Source: Sphaerisporangium rufum (GTDB lineage Bacteria > Actinomycetota > Actinomycetes > Streptosporangiales > Streptosporangiaceae). Taken from it: a DNA stretch of 64,000 nt. Of this stretch, positions 1-10,446 are shown one piece after another. Positions within the stretch are counted from its first letter, which is position 1. Each line of letters opens with the position of its first letter. The notes beneath the pieces are model-generated. The model saw only the letters and a program-made list of their open reading frames with translations, made no database searches and was not told the DNA's origin. Made by a program: the position numbers and the translations under genes. The stretch covers positions 1 through 64,000 of the forward strand of contig NZ_BOOU01000054.1 in assembly GCF_016863395.1 (NCBI RefSeq), read 5' to 3'.

Positions 1-243
1 TCCGCGAACTTACCCATCCGAACGGATCACGTCAAATCGCGACGGACGCCCGATCGAGGATCGTACGAGGAGGGTGCAGGAGGCCAGATCCGGAATCCGT
101 ATGGCTCCCGGTCCGGTGACTCTGCGAGCCGCCGGGTGGCGCTGCCTGCGAGACAGAACTCTAGCACCGCTCGGAGGCCGCGATGCACAAGTCGGGTCTC
201 TTTCCCCGGCAACCAGAGGTCAAACCTCGCCACTAGTGGAAAG
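1..243. other. Left-edge region without a recognised gene
   Basis: This stretch lies beyond the 3' end and terminator of valS. Frames open across it are short and arginine-rich and look like shadows. It may be the leader of a gene further left on the minus strand, where folC is often found after valS in actinobacteria, but nothing here proves that. No tRNA or riboswitch fold was recognised. Confidence 0.4.
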
Positions 244-280
244 GGGCAGCCCGCGACCAGACGGTGGTCGCGGGCTGCCC
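244..280 (-). terminator. Intrinsic terminator of valS
   Basis: A perfect 16-base inverted repeat (arms 244-259 and 265-280, five-base loop) begins 12 bases beyond the valS stop codon. On the minus strand it is followed by a short pyrimidine run with three T. This is a clear hairpin terminator. Confidence 0.85.
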
Positions 281-291
281 GAGGATCGACG

Positions 292-2883
292 TCAGGCCGC
301 CGGCAGCGCGGCCAGCTGGCCTTCCAGCCGGGCGATGTCGGCATCGGCCTGCAGCGCGCGGGCCCGCACCTTGGCCACCACTTCATCCGGCGCCTTGGCC
401 ATGAACTGCTCGTTGCCGAGCTTGCCCGCCGCCTGAGCGGCCTCCTTCCGGGCGCCTGCCAGGTCCTTCTCCAGCCGCTTGCGCTCGGCCGCGACATCGA
501 TGGTGCCCGCGGTGTCCAGTTCGATCTCGCCCGCGCCGAGTGCGAGCCGCGCGGTGGCGGTGAAGCCCTCCGACGGTTCGTCCAGGCGCAGCAAGGTGCG
601 AATGGCCGGCTCGTGCGCGGGCAGCGCGGTTCCGGTCAGGCTGAGCCGGGCGGCGACCCGCTGCCCGGGCTTGAGCCCCTGATCGGCCCGGAAACGCCGC
701 ACCTCCGTGATCAGCTCCTGCAGGGCGGCGATCTCTTCCTCGGCCGGCCGGTCCGCGTAGGCCTCGGACGGCGACGGCCAGGCGGCCTTCATGACAGAGT
801 CACCGCCGGTCAGCGCACGCCAGAGCTCCTCGGTGACGAAGGGCACCAGCGGATGCAACAGCCGCAGCAAGGCGTCGAAGACATGCCCCAGCACCAGCCG
901 GGTGCGCTCGGCGACGTCACCACCCGAGGCGATCTGGATCTTGGCCAGCTCGACGTACCAGTCGCAGACCTCGTCCCACGCGAAGTGGTAGAGCTGATCG
1001 GAGATCTTGGCGAACTCGAAGTCGTCGTAGCCGGCGTCGATCGCCCCGGTGACCGCGGTGAGCCGGGAAAGGATCCAGCGGTCGGCCACGGTGAGCTCGG
1101 CCGGGGCGGGCAGCGGCGCCGCGACCGAGGCGCCGTTCATCAGCGCGAACCGGGTGGCGTTCCAGATCTTGTTGCAGAAGTTGCGCGAACCGGCCGCCCA
1201 GTCCTCGCTGATGGCGACGTCCGAACCGGGGCTCGCACCGCGCAGCAGGGTGAACCGGGTGGCGTCCGCGCCGTACCGGGAGATCCAGTCGAGCGGGTCC
1301 ACCGCGTTCCCGGTGGACTTCGACATCTTCTTGCCGTACTGGTCGCGGACGATCCCGTGCAGCGCCACGGTCTGGAACGGCGGCACGCCGTCCATCGCGT
1401 AGAGGCCGAACATCATCATGCGGGCCACCCAGAAGAACAGGATGTCGTATCCGGTGACCAGGACGGTCGTCGGGTAGAAGCGCGCGAGGTCGGCGGTGCG
1501 GTCGGGCCAGCCCAGCGTGGAGAACGGCCACAGGCCCGAGGAGAACCAGGTGTCCAGCACGTCCGGGTCCTGGACGTAGCCGGGCGGCGGCTCCTCGTCC
1601 GGGCCGACGCACACCGTCTCGCCGTCCGGTCCGTACCAGACCGGGATGCGGTGCCCCCACCACAGCTGCCGCGAGATGCACCAGTCGTGCATGTCGTCGA
1701 CCCAGTCGAAGTAGCGCTTGGCGAGCTCGGGCGGGTGGATGCGGGTGCGGCCGTCGCGCACCGCGTCGCCGGCCGCCTTGGCGAGCGGCTGCACGTTGAC
1801 GAACCACTGGAGCGACAGTCTCGGCTCCACGACCGTCTTGCACCGCGAGCAGTGGCCGACGGAGTGCAGATAGGGGCGCCGTTCGGCGACGATGCGCCCC
1901 TCGGCGCGCAACGCGGCCACCACGGCGGGCCGGGCCTCGAAGCGGTCGAGCCCTTCGAACGGCCCGTGCGCGGTGATGACGCCGCGCTCGTCCAAGATCA
2001 CCAGAGACGGGAGGCCGTGTCGGCGGCCGATCTCGAAGTCGTTGATGTCGTGCGCGGGAGTGACCTTCACCGCGCCGGTGCCGAACTCCGGGTCCACGTG
2101 CTCGTCGGCCACGACCGGGATCCGGCGGCCGGTGAGCGGCACCTCGACGGTGGTGCCGACCAGATGGGCGTACCGCTCGTCGGACGGGTGCACGGCCACC
2201 GCCGTGTCGCCCAGCATCGTCTCGGCCCGGGTAGTGGCGACCACGATGGACGCCTCGCCCTCGCCGTAGCGGATCGAGACGAGCTCGCCCTCGTCCTCGG
2301 AGTGGTCGACCTCGATGTCGGACAGCGCGGTCAGGCAGCGGGGGCACCAGTTGATGATGCGCTCGGCCCGATAGATGAGCCCGTCGTCGAACAGCCGCTT
2401 GAAGATGGTCTGAACGGCGCGCGACAGGCCTTCGTCCATGGTGAAGCGCTCGCGCGACCAGTCGACGCCGTCGCCGAGCTTGACCATCTGCCCGAGGATG
2501 CGGCCGCCGGACTCCTCCTTCCAGCGCCACACGCGCTCCACGAACGCCTCACGGCCGAGGTCGTGCCGGGAGAGCCCCTCCTTGGCCAGCTCGCGCTCCA
2601 CGACGTTCTGGGTCGCGATGCCGGCGTGGTCCATGCCGGGCAGCCAGAGCGTCTCCAGGCCCCGCATACGAGCCCGCCTGGTCAGCGCGTCCTGGATGGA
2701 GTGGTCGAGGGCGTGGCCGATGTGCAGCACGCCGGTGACGTTCGGCGGGGGCAGCACGATGGTGTACGGCTCGCGGTCGCTGCCTACATCCGCCGTGAAG
2801 TAGCCCTCCGCGACCCAGCGCTGGTAGCTGTGGGTCTCGACGTCGGCGGGTGCGTACTGGGTGGGCAGCTCTGGCGTTGTCAC
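292..2883 (-). CDS. valS: Valyl-tRNA synthetase
   Basis: Class I aminoacyl-tRNA synthetase that charges tRNA-Val in the cytoplasm, with editing of mischarged threonine. The HIGH signature is at about residues 54-57 ([11 protein letters not shown]) and KMSKS at about 515-519 ([13 protein letters not shown]). The editing domain lies between them, the anticodon-binding domain follows, and the last 60 or so residues form the lysine/glutamate-rich coiled-coil arm typical of ValRS. The product is about 863 residues, normal for the family. The GTG at 2883 is preferred (MTTPELP...); the frame stays open to a GTG at 2910, but a TACAAT element lies inside that extension, so the mRNA may be leaderless. 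The gene stands alone between two terminators. Confidence 0.97.
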   Translation of the reverse strand: MTTPELPTQYAPADVETHSYQRWVAEGYFTADVGSDREPYTIVLPPPNVTGVLHIGHALDHSIQDALTRRARMRGLETLWLPGMDHAGIATQNVVERELAKEGLSRHDLGREAFVERVWRWKEESGGRILGQMVKLGDGVDWSRERFTMDEGLSRAVQTIFKRLFDDGLIYRAERIINWCPRCLTALSDIEVDHSEDEGELVSIRYGEGEASIVVATTRAETMLGDTAVAVHPSDERYAHLVGTTVEVPLTGRRIPVVADEHVDPEFGTGAVKVTPAHDINDFEIGRRHGLPSLVILDERGVITAHGPFEGLDRFEARPAVVAALRAEGRIVAERRPYLHSVGHCSRCKTVVEPRLSLQWFVNVQPLAKAAGDAVRDGRTRIHPPELAKRYFDWVDDMHDWCISRQLWWGHRIPVWYGPDGETVCVGPDEEPPPGYVQDPDVLDTWFSSGLWPFSTLGWPDRTADLARFYPTTVLVTGYDILFFWVARMMMFGLYAMDGVPPFQTVALHGIVRDQYGKKMSKSTGNAVDPLDWISRYGADATRFTLLRGASPGSDVAISEDWAAGSRNFCNKIWNATRFALMNGASVAAPLPAPAELTVADRWILSRLTAVTGAIDAGYDDFEFAKISDQLYHFAWDEVCDWYVELAKIQIASGGDVAERTRLVLGHVFDALLRLLHPLVPFVTEELWRALTGGDSVMKAAWPSPSEAYADRPAEEEIAALQELITEVRRFRADQGLKPGQRVAARLSLTGTALPAHEPAIRTLLRLDEPSEGFTATARLALGAGEIELDTAGTIDVAAERKRLEKDLAGARKEAAQAAGKLGNEQFMAKAPDEVVAKVRARALQADADIARLEGQLAALPAA

Positions 2884-2891
2884 GGTAACCA

Positions 2892-2897
2892 ATTGTA
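2892..2897 (-). promoter_or_regulatory. Putative -10 element of valS
   Basis: On the minus strand TACAAT ends 8 bases before the GTG at 2883. No Shine-Dalgarno sequence lies between them and no good -35 element is visible. The spacing fits a leaderless transcript starting at or next to the GTG. This is inference from spacing only. Confidence 0.4.
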
Positions 2898-3038
2898 GGG
2901 ATGGTGACACGTGCCCCGCGTCGAATATCGGCCCGCATCACTAACCTGGCATTCGGCCACAGGATCGCGGTAACCCGCATTAAGTACGCATGCCTCGACG
3001 ATCCGGTCACCCAGCGCTACGGCCGCGGGCACGAAAGA

Positions 3039-3081
3039 GCCGCGTGACCCAGGACGGTGGAGCCGTCCATGGTCACGCGGC
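3039..3081 (-). terminator. Intrinsic terminator of clpX
   Basis: A nested inverted repeat has outer arms 3039-3049 and 3071-3081 (11 of 11 paired) and an inner GGACGG/CCGTCC stem. It lies 29 bases beyond the clpX stop and is followed on the minus strand by TCTTTC. Strong hairpin, so termination is likely. Confidence 0.8.
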
Positions 3082-3109
3082 GAGGGCCGGGCGGCGGCGC
3101 GCCGTCGAA

Positions 3110-4390
<1,281 letters not shown>

Positions 4391-4519
4391 CCCAGATACT
4401 CCTTTGCGTGGGACCGCCTGCTCCGCGATCCGAATCTTGCGGACTCGGTCCGAAAAGTCATCCCGCTCAGGTTTCGACGTTACCGTCTTCTGGGCCCTCA
4501 GTGTGCCCCCTAGCGGTGA

Positions 4520-4560
4520 GTCGCACCGGAACGTGCCCAATTGGGCACCGTTCCGGTGCG
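4520..4560 (-). terminator. Hairpin between clpP2 and clpX
   Basis: A long inverted repeat has arms TCGCACCGGAACG and CGTTCCGGTGCGA with one bulged C, capped by the palindrome TGCCCAATTGGGCA. It begins 10 bases after the clpP2 stop codon. No T-tract follows, as is common in actinobacteria. It probably ends or attenuates the clpP1P2 transcript ahead of clpX. Confidence 0.7.
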
Positions 4561-4570
4561 ATCCGCGTCC

Positions 4571-5215
4571 TCAGGAAGCCACGGCTTGGGCGCGCTTCTT
4601 CCGTGAGGGGATGATGTCGTCGATCAGGCCGTAGGCCTTGGCCTCGTCGGCCGTGAGGATCTTGTCACGCTCGATGTCGGCGCGGACCTCCTCCGGCGCC
4701 TTGTTGGAGTGCCTGGCGACGATCTCCTCCATCAGCGCGCGCATCCGCAGGATCTCGCGCGCCTGGATCTCGATGTCACTGCCCTGGCCGCCGCCCTCGG
4801 TGGACGGCTGGTGGATCAGCATCCGGGCGTTCGGCAGCGCGAACCGCTTGCCCGGCGTGCCGCCGGCCAGCAGGATCGCCGCCGCCGACGCGGCCTGGCC
4901 GAGGCACACGGTCTGGATCTCCGGCCGGACGAACTGCATCGTGTCGTAGATCGCCGTCATGGCGGTGAACGAACCGCCCGGCGAGTTGATGTAGATGCTG
5001 ATGTCACGGTCGGGGTCGAGCGACTCGAGCGTCAGCAGCTGGGCCATCACGTCGTTGGCCGACGCGTCGTCGATCTGCACCCCGAGGAAGATGATGCGGT
5101 CCTCGAAGAGCTTGTTGTACGGGTTCATCTCCTTGACGCCGTACGTCGTGCGCTCGACGAACGAGGGGATGATGTAGCGGCCGTTGATGTCTCCCGGCCG
5201 GATCAGATCACTCAC
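4571..5215 (-). CDS. clpP2: ATP-dependent Clp protease proteolytic subunit ClpP2
   Basis: Serine peptidase subunit that in actinobacteria assembles with ClpP1 into a hetero-tetradecamer working with ClpX or ClpC. The catalytic serine is S110 in GQAASAAAI and the histidine H135 in MLIHQPS; the Asp-containing segment near residue 185 is present. The frame is open far upstream, but the GTG at 5215 (VSDLIRPGD) follows AAGGGG and lies 11 bases after the clpP1 stop, giving 214 residues. The long N-terminal extension before [10 protein letters not shown] is typical of actinobacterial ClpP2. Confidence 0.97.
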   Translation of the reverse strand: MSDLIRPGDINGRYIIPSFVERTTYGVKEMNPYNKLFEDRIIFLGVQIDDASANDVMAQLLTLESLDPDRDISIYINSPGGSFTAMTAIYDTMQFVRPEIQTVCLGQAASAAAILLAGGTPGKRFALPNARMLIHQPSTEGGGQGSDIEIQAREILRMRALMEEIVARHSNKAPEEVRADIERDKILTADEAKAYGLIDDIIPSRKKRAQAVAS

Positions 5216-5226
5216 GAGTTGCCCCT

Positions 5227-5871
5227 TCAGGAGACGGCGCCCTCGGAGGGCACCTGCCGCGCGCTGCGCACGACTTGGTCGATGAAGCCGTATTCCATGG
5301 CCTCCTCCGCCGTGAACCAGCGGTCGCGGTCGGAGTCCTTCTCGATCTGCGCGAGCGGCTGTCCGGTGTGGGCGGCGATGCGCTCGGCCAGGGTCTTCTT
5401 CACGTAGAGCATCTGCTCGGCCTGGATCGCGATGTCGGCCGCGGTGCCGCCGATGCCGCCGGAGGGCTGGTGCATCATGATCCGCGCGTGCGGCAGCGCG
5501 TAACGCTTGCCCGCCGCGCCCGCGCAGAGCAGGAACTGCCCCATCGAGGCGGCCAGGCCCATCGCGACGGTGCACACGTCGTTCGGCACGTACTCCATCA
5601 TGTCGTAGATCGCCATGCCGGCCGTGACCGAACCGCCTGGAGAGTTGATGTACAACCAGATGTCCCGATTGGCGTCGTCGGCGGCCAGCAACAGCAGCTC
5701 TGCGCAGATACGGTTGGCGACCTCGTCGTCCACCTGGCTGCCGAGCACGACGATGCGCTCGCGCAGCAGACGGTTGTATAGCTGGTCCTCAAGCCGGTAC
5801 GCGCCGTTCTCACGGCCGCGCGACTCCGGCCCGAAGCTGGCGGGCGGGAAAGAGGTCGGCGGGCTGGTCAC
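5227..5871 (-). CDS. clpP1: ATP-dependent Clp protease proteolytic subunit ClpP1
   Basis: First gene of the clpP1-clpP2 operon. The catalytic serine is S109 (MGLAASMGQ) and the histidine H134 (IMMHQPSGG), with the acidic residue in the KDSDRDRWF stretch. The product is 214 residues from a GTG at 5871 with GGAAGG upstream. The first 25 residues are proline/serine-rich and probably a processed propeptide, as in other ClpP1 proteins. A candidate ClgR operator lies about 90-100 bases upstream (5959-5972), which fits known control of clpP operons by ClgR in streptomycetes. Confidence 0.97.
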   Translation of the reverse strand: MTSPPTSFPPASFGPESRGRENGAYRLEDQLYNRLLRERIVVLGSQVDDEVANRICAELLLLAADDANRDIWLYINSPGGSVTAGMAIYDMMEYVPNDVCTVAMGLAASMGQFLLCAGAAGKRYALPHARIMMHQPSGGIGGTAADIAIQAEQMLYVKKTLAERIAAHTGQPLAQIEKDSDRDRWFTAEEAMEYGFIDQVVRSARQVPSEGAVS

Positions 5872-5958
5872 AGCGTCACCTTCCGATGCGTCGTAATCAA
5901 TGGGCTTGCTTGTGACCTTAACGCGCGCCGCCGACCGGTCATGCCCGGTCCTCCTGCT

Positions 5959-5972
5959 GTTCGCTGACGGCG
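5959..5972. promoter_or_regulatory. Candidate ClgR binding site upstream of clpP1
   Basis: The plus strand reads GTTCGCTGACGGCG, an exact match to GTTCGC-N5-GCG, the ClgR motif I recall for Streptomyces clpP1, lon and clgR promoters. It lies in the 114-base gap between clpP1 and the antiporter gene, about 90 bases from the clpP1 start. The second half continues as CAG rather than AAC, so the dyad is imperfect. Function is inferred. Confidence 0.55.
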
Positions 5973-5985
5973 CAGGTGGGCCGGT

Positions 5986-7578
5986 TCAGTGGGCGCTCGC
6001 CGAACGCCGGTGGGCGTCGAGATCGAGCTCGTGGATCAGGCGCCGCCGGATGTCCGCACTGACCTTGCCCTTGCGATAGAGCTCCTCCAGCCTCTCTCGC
6101 TGGGCCTGAGCGAGACGCCGGCGCAACCCCGCGCCCGCGGTGCCCGGCCGGGTCCCGGCGCTCGACATCGGCTCCTGCGGTGAGGTGCCGGTATCGCCGA
6201 GGAACGCCCGTACCTTGTCCAGTCGCAGTTCGAGCAGCTGGCGGTAAACCTGCGCGGTGTGCTCGTCCACCTCACCGCCGGCGGTGAGGTCGTCCAGCCG
6301 GGCCACGGCCGCCTCCACGATGGCCTCCCGAGCCCGGGCCTCCTCTACCACTGTCCTTCCCGACTCGCCGAGACCGAGACGGCGCAGCAGTGGGCCGAGG
6401 GTGGTGGCCTGGCCGAGCAGGGTGGCCAGCACCACCGCAGCGGCCAAGAAGATCAGTAGCGGTCGGTGCGGCACGGTCATCGGAATGGACAGGGCGATGC
6501 CCAGGGTGATCGCCCCGCGCATGCCGGCCCAGCCCATGACCAGGCGTTGGGCCCGGCCGACATGCTCGAACGACAGGTGGCGGCCGGTCATCCGGGTGAC
6601 CAGGGGGAAGGCGGCCAGCGTCCACAACGGCCGCACGAGCACCACCACACCGATGATCAGCACGGCGGCGCCGGCCAGCGCGGCGGCCGAGTAGTCCGAC
6701 ACCGCGGCCAGCACCTGGCGCAACTCCAGGCCGAGCAGCACGAACAGGCTGGACTCCAGCAGGAACGCCAGGACGTCCCAGAAGGCCGTCCCCGCGAGCC
6801 TGGATTTCGGCTGGAGCAGGCCGTTGGCACGGGTGCCCAGATAGAAGCCGGTGGTGACCGTGGCGAGCACGCCGGACATGCCGAAGTGCTCGGCCGGCAG
6901 ATAGGCCAGGAAGGGCGTGACGAGCGACACCACGATCTGCGCGCCGGTGTCGACGATCCGCCGCCTGATCCGGGCGATCAGCCAGCCGACCAGCAGACCA
7001 TAGAGCACGCCGCCGACCACCACTCGCAGCAGCATCAGCCCGCCCGCGGCCAGGGTGATCTTCTCGCTGAGCGCGGTGATGGCGAGGCCGAACAGGGTCA
7101 GTGCCACCGCGTCGTTGACCAGGCTCTCGCCCTCCAGGATGGTCACCATCCGGCGCGGCGCCCCGACCCGCTGCATGATCGAGGTGGCCGACACCGGGTC
7201 GGTGGGTGCGACGGCCGCGCCGAGGGCCAGGGCCGCAGCCCAGCCGATGGCGGGCACCGAGATCTGAACGGCGCCCGCGACCGCGATCGCGGTCACGCAG
7301 GTCAGTCCGAAGGCCAGCGCCGAGATCGGCACCGCGTCACGCCTGGTCTCCCGAGGCGCGGTGAGAAAGGCGGCGTGGTAGACCAGCAGCGGCAGGTAGA
7401 GGTTGAGGATGACGTCCGGCGGCACCACCGCCTCGGCCATGACGGGAAGGAAGCCGGCGCCGGCGCCGAACAGCACCAGCGGGATGGCGCTGGGGACGCC
7501 GGCCCATCGGGCCGTCGCCTGCCCGGTCAGGATGATCACCGCGATGACCGCCGCGATGATCAGATACTCCGTGATCAT
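5986..7578 (-). CDS. CPA1-family Na+/H+ antiporter
   Basis: Integral membrane cation/proton antiporter, predicted to exchange cytoplasmic Na+ for H+. About twelve hydrophobic segments cover residues 1-400. The ALGAAVAPTDPVSATSIM stretch matches the conserved acidic ion-binding region of CPA1 proteins, and ESLVNDAVALTLF is the second family signature. The C-terminal 130 residues are charged and cytoplasmic. The ATG at 7578 (MITEYLIIAAV) places the first membrane segment at the start and gives 530 residues; the frame extends to 7632 without a better start, and the Shine-Dalgarno is weak. It sits between tig and clpP1, genes that are usually adjacent in actinobacteria. Confidence 0.88.
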   Translation of the reverse strand: MITEYLIIAAVIAVIILTGQATARWAGVPSAIPLVLFGAGAGFLPVMAEAVVPPDVILNLYLPLLVYHAAFLTAPRETRRDAVPISALAFGLTCVTAIAVAGAVQISVPAIGWAAALALGAAVAPTDPVSATSIMQRVGAPRRMVTILEGESLVNDAVALTLFGLAITALSEKITLAAGGLMLLRVVVGGVLYGLLVGWLIARIRRRIVDTGAQIVVSLVTPFLAYLPAEHFGMSGVLATVTTGFYLGTRANGLLQPKSRLAGTAFWDVLAFLLESSLFVLLGLELRQVLAAVSDYSAAALAGAAVLIIGVVVLVRPLWTLAAFPLVTRMTGRHLSFEHVGRAQRLVMGWAGMRGAITLGIALSIPMTVPHRPLLIFLAAAVVLATLLGQATTLGPLLRRLGLGESGRTVVEEARAREAIVEAAVARLDDLTAGGEVDEHTAQVYRQLLELRLDKVRAFLGDTGTSPQEPMSSAGTRPGTAGAGLRRRLAQAQRERLEELYRKGKVSADIRRRLIHELDLDAHRRSASAH

Positions 7579-7665
7579 CGCGCGTTTCGTACCGACATGA
7601 CGAGGACGTGCCCGGAATGCCACCAGAAACACCCCAATTACGGATGGCGGCCGGCCGGGAAACGG

Positions 7666-7703
7666 CCGATGCCCCGCGCGCGCGGCAGGCGGCGGGGCAT
7701 CGG
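7666..7703 (-). terminator. Terminator of tig
   Basis: Arms CCGATGCCCCGC (7666-7677) and its exact complement (7692-7703) form a 12-base stem with a 14-base loop, 32 bases after the tig stop codon. No T-run follows. Confidence 0.6.
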
Positions 7704-7734
7704 GCGGGCGGCGCCGGGCAGGGCGCCGCGTGCG

Positions 7735-9108
7735 TCACTCCGCGGCGGCTGCGGCCTCCGCGGGCCGCTCGGCGTCGTCGTCCTCGTTGAGCTGGGCGTA
7801 GATCGCCTTGAGGTCCACCTCGGTGCCGCTCTCGTCGGTCACCTTGACGGCGTCACCGATCACGGACTTGGCCTTCTCGCGGACGATCTCGACCATGGCC
7901 AGCGTGAGCTGGTCGTTGTCGGCCAGGTGCTGGGCCAGCGTGTTGGGCGCGACGCCCATCTGCGCGGCACGGCGCACCACGAAGCCGGTCAGCTCCTGCT
8001 CGTTGACCCCGAGCTCCTCGCGCTTGACGATCTTGTCGAGCAGGAAGCCGGTCTTGATCGCCTTGCGGGCGTTCTCCTCGAACTCGGCGAACCGCTCCTC
8101 CTCCGTCGTCTGGTAGAGGCGGAAGAACGCCTCGCGGCTGAGGCCGCTCTCGGCGATCTGGTGCTCGAGGTTGTGCTTACGCGCGTCGAGCTCGGCCTTG
8201 ACCGCGCTGTCCGGCAGCGGAATGTCGATCTTGTCGAGCACCGCGGTCAGCGCACGCTCGCGGGCCTCGACGACCTGCTCGACCAGCTTGTTGCGCCGGG
8301 CCTGCTCGCGCAGGCTCGCCCGGAGCTCCTCAAGGGTGTCGAACTCGCTGGCCAGGCCGGCGAACTCGTCGTCGAGCTCGGGCAGGACCTTCTCCTTGAC
8401 GCTCTTGACGGTGATGGTGACGTCGGCCTCCTCGCCGGCGTTCTCACCACCGACGAGCGTCGTGGTGAAGACCTTCTCGTCACCGGCCGCCATGCCGACC
8501 AGCGCGTCGTCCAGACCCTGGAGCACCGAGCCGGCGCCGACCTCGTAGGAGACGTCGGAGGCCTGCTGCTCCTCGATGTTCTTGCCGTCGATGGTGGCCG
8601 CGAGGTCCATGACCACGTAGTCGCCGGCCGCGGCCGGGCGCTCCACGCCGGTCAGGGTGGCGAAACGCTGGCGCAGCGCGTCGATCTGGGTGTCGATGTC
8701 CTCGTCGGACACCTCGGCCGAGGGCACGGTGATCTCCATGCCCTCGTAGTCGGGGATGTCGAAGGCCGGGCGGACGTCCACCTCCGCGGTGAACTCCACC
8801 TCCTTGCCATCATCGATCTTGGTGACCTCGATCTCCGGCTGGCTCACCGGGAAGACGTCGCTCTCGTCCACGGCTTGGCCGTAGAGCTTGGGCAGCGCCT
8901 CGTTGAGCGTCTCCTCCAGGACCACCGCGCGGCCGAAGCGCTGCTCGATGATGCGGGCGGGTACCTTGCCGGGGCGGAATCCGGGCACGCGCACCTGCTG
9001 CGCGACCTTCTTGTACGCCGCCTGCATGCTCGGCTCGAGCTCCTCGAACGGCACCTCGACGGTGAGCTTGACCCGGGTCGGGCTCAACTCCTCGACAGCG
9101 GTCTTCAC
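7735..9108 (-). CDS. tig: Trigger factor, ribosome-associated chaperone
   Basis: Peptidyl-prolyl isomerase and holdase that binds the ribosomal exit tunnel and nascent chains. The N-terminal ribosome-binding domain carries the signature GFRPGKVPARII near residue 45; an FKBP-type domain follows at about 150-245 (GDYVVMDLAATIDG), and a long alpha-helical C-terminal domain runs to about 430. The last 25 residues are acidic and alanine-rich. Length 457 is typical of actinobacteria. The GTG start at 9108 follows AAGGAG with 8-base spacing. The 204-base upstream gap presumably holds its promoter. Confidence 0.97.
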   Translation of the reverse strand: MKTAVEELSPTRVKLTVEVPFEELEPSMQAAYKKVAQQVRVPGFRPGKVPARIIEQRFGRAVVLEETLNEALPKLYGQAVDESDVFPVSQPEIEVTKIDDGKEVEFTAEVDVRPAFDIPDYEGMEITVPSAEVSDEDIDTQIDALRQRFATLTGVERPAAAGDYVVMDLAATIDGKNIEEQQASDVSYEVGAGSVLQGLDDALVGMAAGDEKVFTTTLVGGENAGEEADVTITVKSVKEKVLPELDDEFAGLASEFDTLEELRASLREQARRNKLVEQVVEARERALTAVLDKIDIPLPDSAVKAELDARKHNLEHQIAESGLSREAFFRLYQTTEEERFAEFEENARKAIKTGFLLDKIVKREELGVNEQELTGFVVRRAAQMGVAPNTLAQHLADNDQLTLAMVEIVREKAKSVIGDAVKVTDESGTEVDLKAIYAQLNEDDDAERPAEAAAAAE

Positions 9109-9286
9109 GGGGTGGTCTCCTTGATCAAGCTACTGGTGATCGCGGGCGCGTCATGCCGTACGGCTACCGCGACATGCTCGCGCGCCGCGCCCACATGGGC
9201 GGCCGGTGCACGGGCCAACGGACACGACTGGTGGCGTGCTCAACTGTGGCGGGTGTCCAGCGCCGCATGCCAGTCTAGGGCAGGCG

Positions 9287-9301
9287 GGCACCTTCGGTGC
9301 C
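9287..9301 (-). terminator. Small hairpin after the XRE-DUF5753 gene
   Basis: GGCACC-TTC-GGTGCC lies 12 bases beyond the stop of the regulator gene on the minus strand. The stem is only six base pairs and there is no T-run, so a terminator role is tentative. Confidence 0.35.
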
Positions 9302-9312
9302 ACCGACAGGCG

Positions 9313-10182
9313 TCAGAATCTCTCAGAGATGATCTTCTGCAGGATGTCGACGGTCTCCTCCGGCGTGGTGCTCACCGCGCACAGCCGTTCCATGACCTCG
9401 CTGTAACGGTCCACCTCGTCGCGTTTGTCGAGGTAGAGGGCGCTGGCCAGCTGCTCGACGTAGACCACGTCGGGCAGCTCGCTGTCGTTGAAGCGCAGGA
9501 TGCTGAACGCCCCGCCCTCGGCGCTGTGGCCGCCGAAACTGAACGGCATGACCTGAATGGTGATGCGCGATGACCGCATCAGGTCGATCAGGTGCTCCAG
9601 CTGGCCGCGCATGACGTCGGTGCCGCCGATCGGGCGGCGCAGCGCCGCCTCGTCGATGACGGCCCAGAAGATCGGCCCCCCGGGACGGTCCAGCACCCGC
9701 TGGCGCTCCATCCGCAGGTCGACGCGGCGCGCGATCTCGGCCGAGCCGATGCCGGCCGCGCCCGCGGTGATGACGGCGCGGGCGTACTCCTTGGTCTGCA
9801 GCAGGCCGGGAACGAACTGCACCTCGTAGGTCCGGATGCGCGACGCGGCCTCTTCCAGGCCGACGTAGGCCTGGAACCAGGAGGGCAGCAGGTCGTTGAA
9901 GCGGTGCCACCAGCCAGGCTCGTTGGCCTGCCGTAGCAGGCTCATGACCACCGACCGCGCCTCGGCGTCCTCGACGCCGTAGAAGGTCAGCAGGTCGGCG
10001 ACGTCGCGTTCCTTGAAGCCGACCCGGCCCAGCTCCATTCTGCTGATCTTGGATTCCGAGCCGCGGATCTGGTGACCGGCGTCCTCCCGGGAAATGCCCT
10101 TTTGCTCGCGCAGGCGGCGCAACTGGGAACCCAGGAGGATACGGAGGGCCGTCGGTCCGGATCCGGGCTGGAGCGGATGCAT
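9313..10182 (-). CDS. XRE-family regulator with DUF5753 domain
   Basis: DNA-binding regulator of the large actinobacterial WhiJ-like class. An HTH of the lambda-repressor type lies at about residues 14-70 (LGSQLRRLREQKGISRED, then SESKISRMELGR as recognition helix). The rest, from about residue 95, is a DUF5753 domain containing EEAASRIRTYEVQFVPGLLQ. Length is 289 residues. The ATG at 10182 has AAGGAGG 5 bases before it. It is divergent from a gene for an RsbW-like ATPase, the standard partner in such clusters, which often act in development or antibiotic control. Repeated motifs in the shared promoter may be its operators. Confidence 0.93.
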   Translation of the reverse strand: MHPLQPGSGPTALRILLGSQLRRLREQKGISREDAGHQIRGSESKISRMELGRVGFKERDVADLLTFYGVEDAEARSVVMSLLRQANEPGWWHRFNDLLPSWFQAYVGLEEAASRIRTYEVQFVPGLLQTKEYARAVITAGAAGIGSAEIARRVDLRMERQRVLDRPGGPIFWAVIDEAALRRPIGGTDVMRGQLEHLIDLMRSSRITIQVMPFSFGGHSAEGGAFSILRFNDSELPDVVYVEQLASALYLDKRDEVDRYSEVMERLCAVSTTPEETVDILQKIISERF

Positions 10183-10331
10183 GCGGCCTCCTTATCTTCT
10201 CGGGCCAGCCAACACAGTGTCACCACTTCCGGCCCCCGTGACAAGGTCTGGCACGCGCGTCGCTGCGCCGAATCACCTCTCGCCCCGCACGCACCGTACA
10301 CCTGGCGTTCAGTGCCGCTGCACGACGCAAC

Positions 10332-10395
10332 TGCACGTGCATTTGGGTCTTGCACGGAGGTGCATTTAGACCCATGATGGCCTAGTGCATATTGG
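10332..10395. promoter_or_regulatory. Iterated TGCA motif in the divergent promoter
   Basis: Within the 264-base gap between the XRE regulator and the ATPase gene, TGCATTT occurs at 10338 and 10361 and TGCATAT at 10386, spaced 23 and 25 bases. The first two are each preceded by TGCACG (10332 and 10351) and followed by GGGTC/AGACC-like sequence. This stretch is more AT-rich than its surroundings. The array is a plausible operator for the adjacent regulator; that role is inference. Confidence 0.45.
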
Positions 10396-10446
10396 GCTAA
10401 ACGTGCGGTAGCTCAATAAAGAGACCACAGGCTGCGGAGACTGACA

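Noticed and set aside
136-2898. 920-residue plus-strand frame opposite valS
   Set aside because: It is antisense to a complete valS and its product is Arg/His/Gly/Asp-rich shadow sequence caused by GC-rich third positions.
2884-3038. T-box leader for valS
   Set aside because: No conserved TGGNACCGCG-like antiterminator segment or specifier loop was found, and the gene looks leaderless.
6466-9573. 1035-residue plus-strand frame across the antiporter and tig genes
   Set aside because: Spans two real minus-strand genes with no domain; a shadow.
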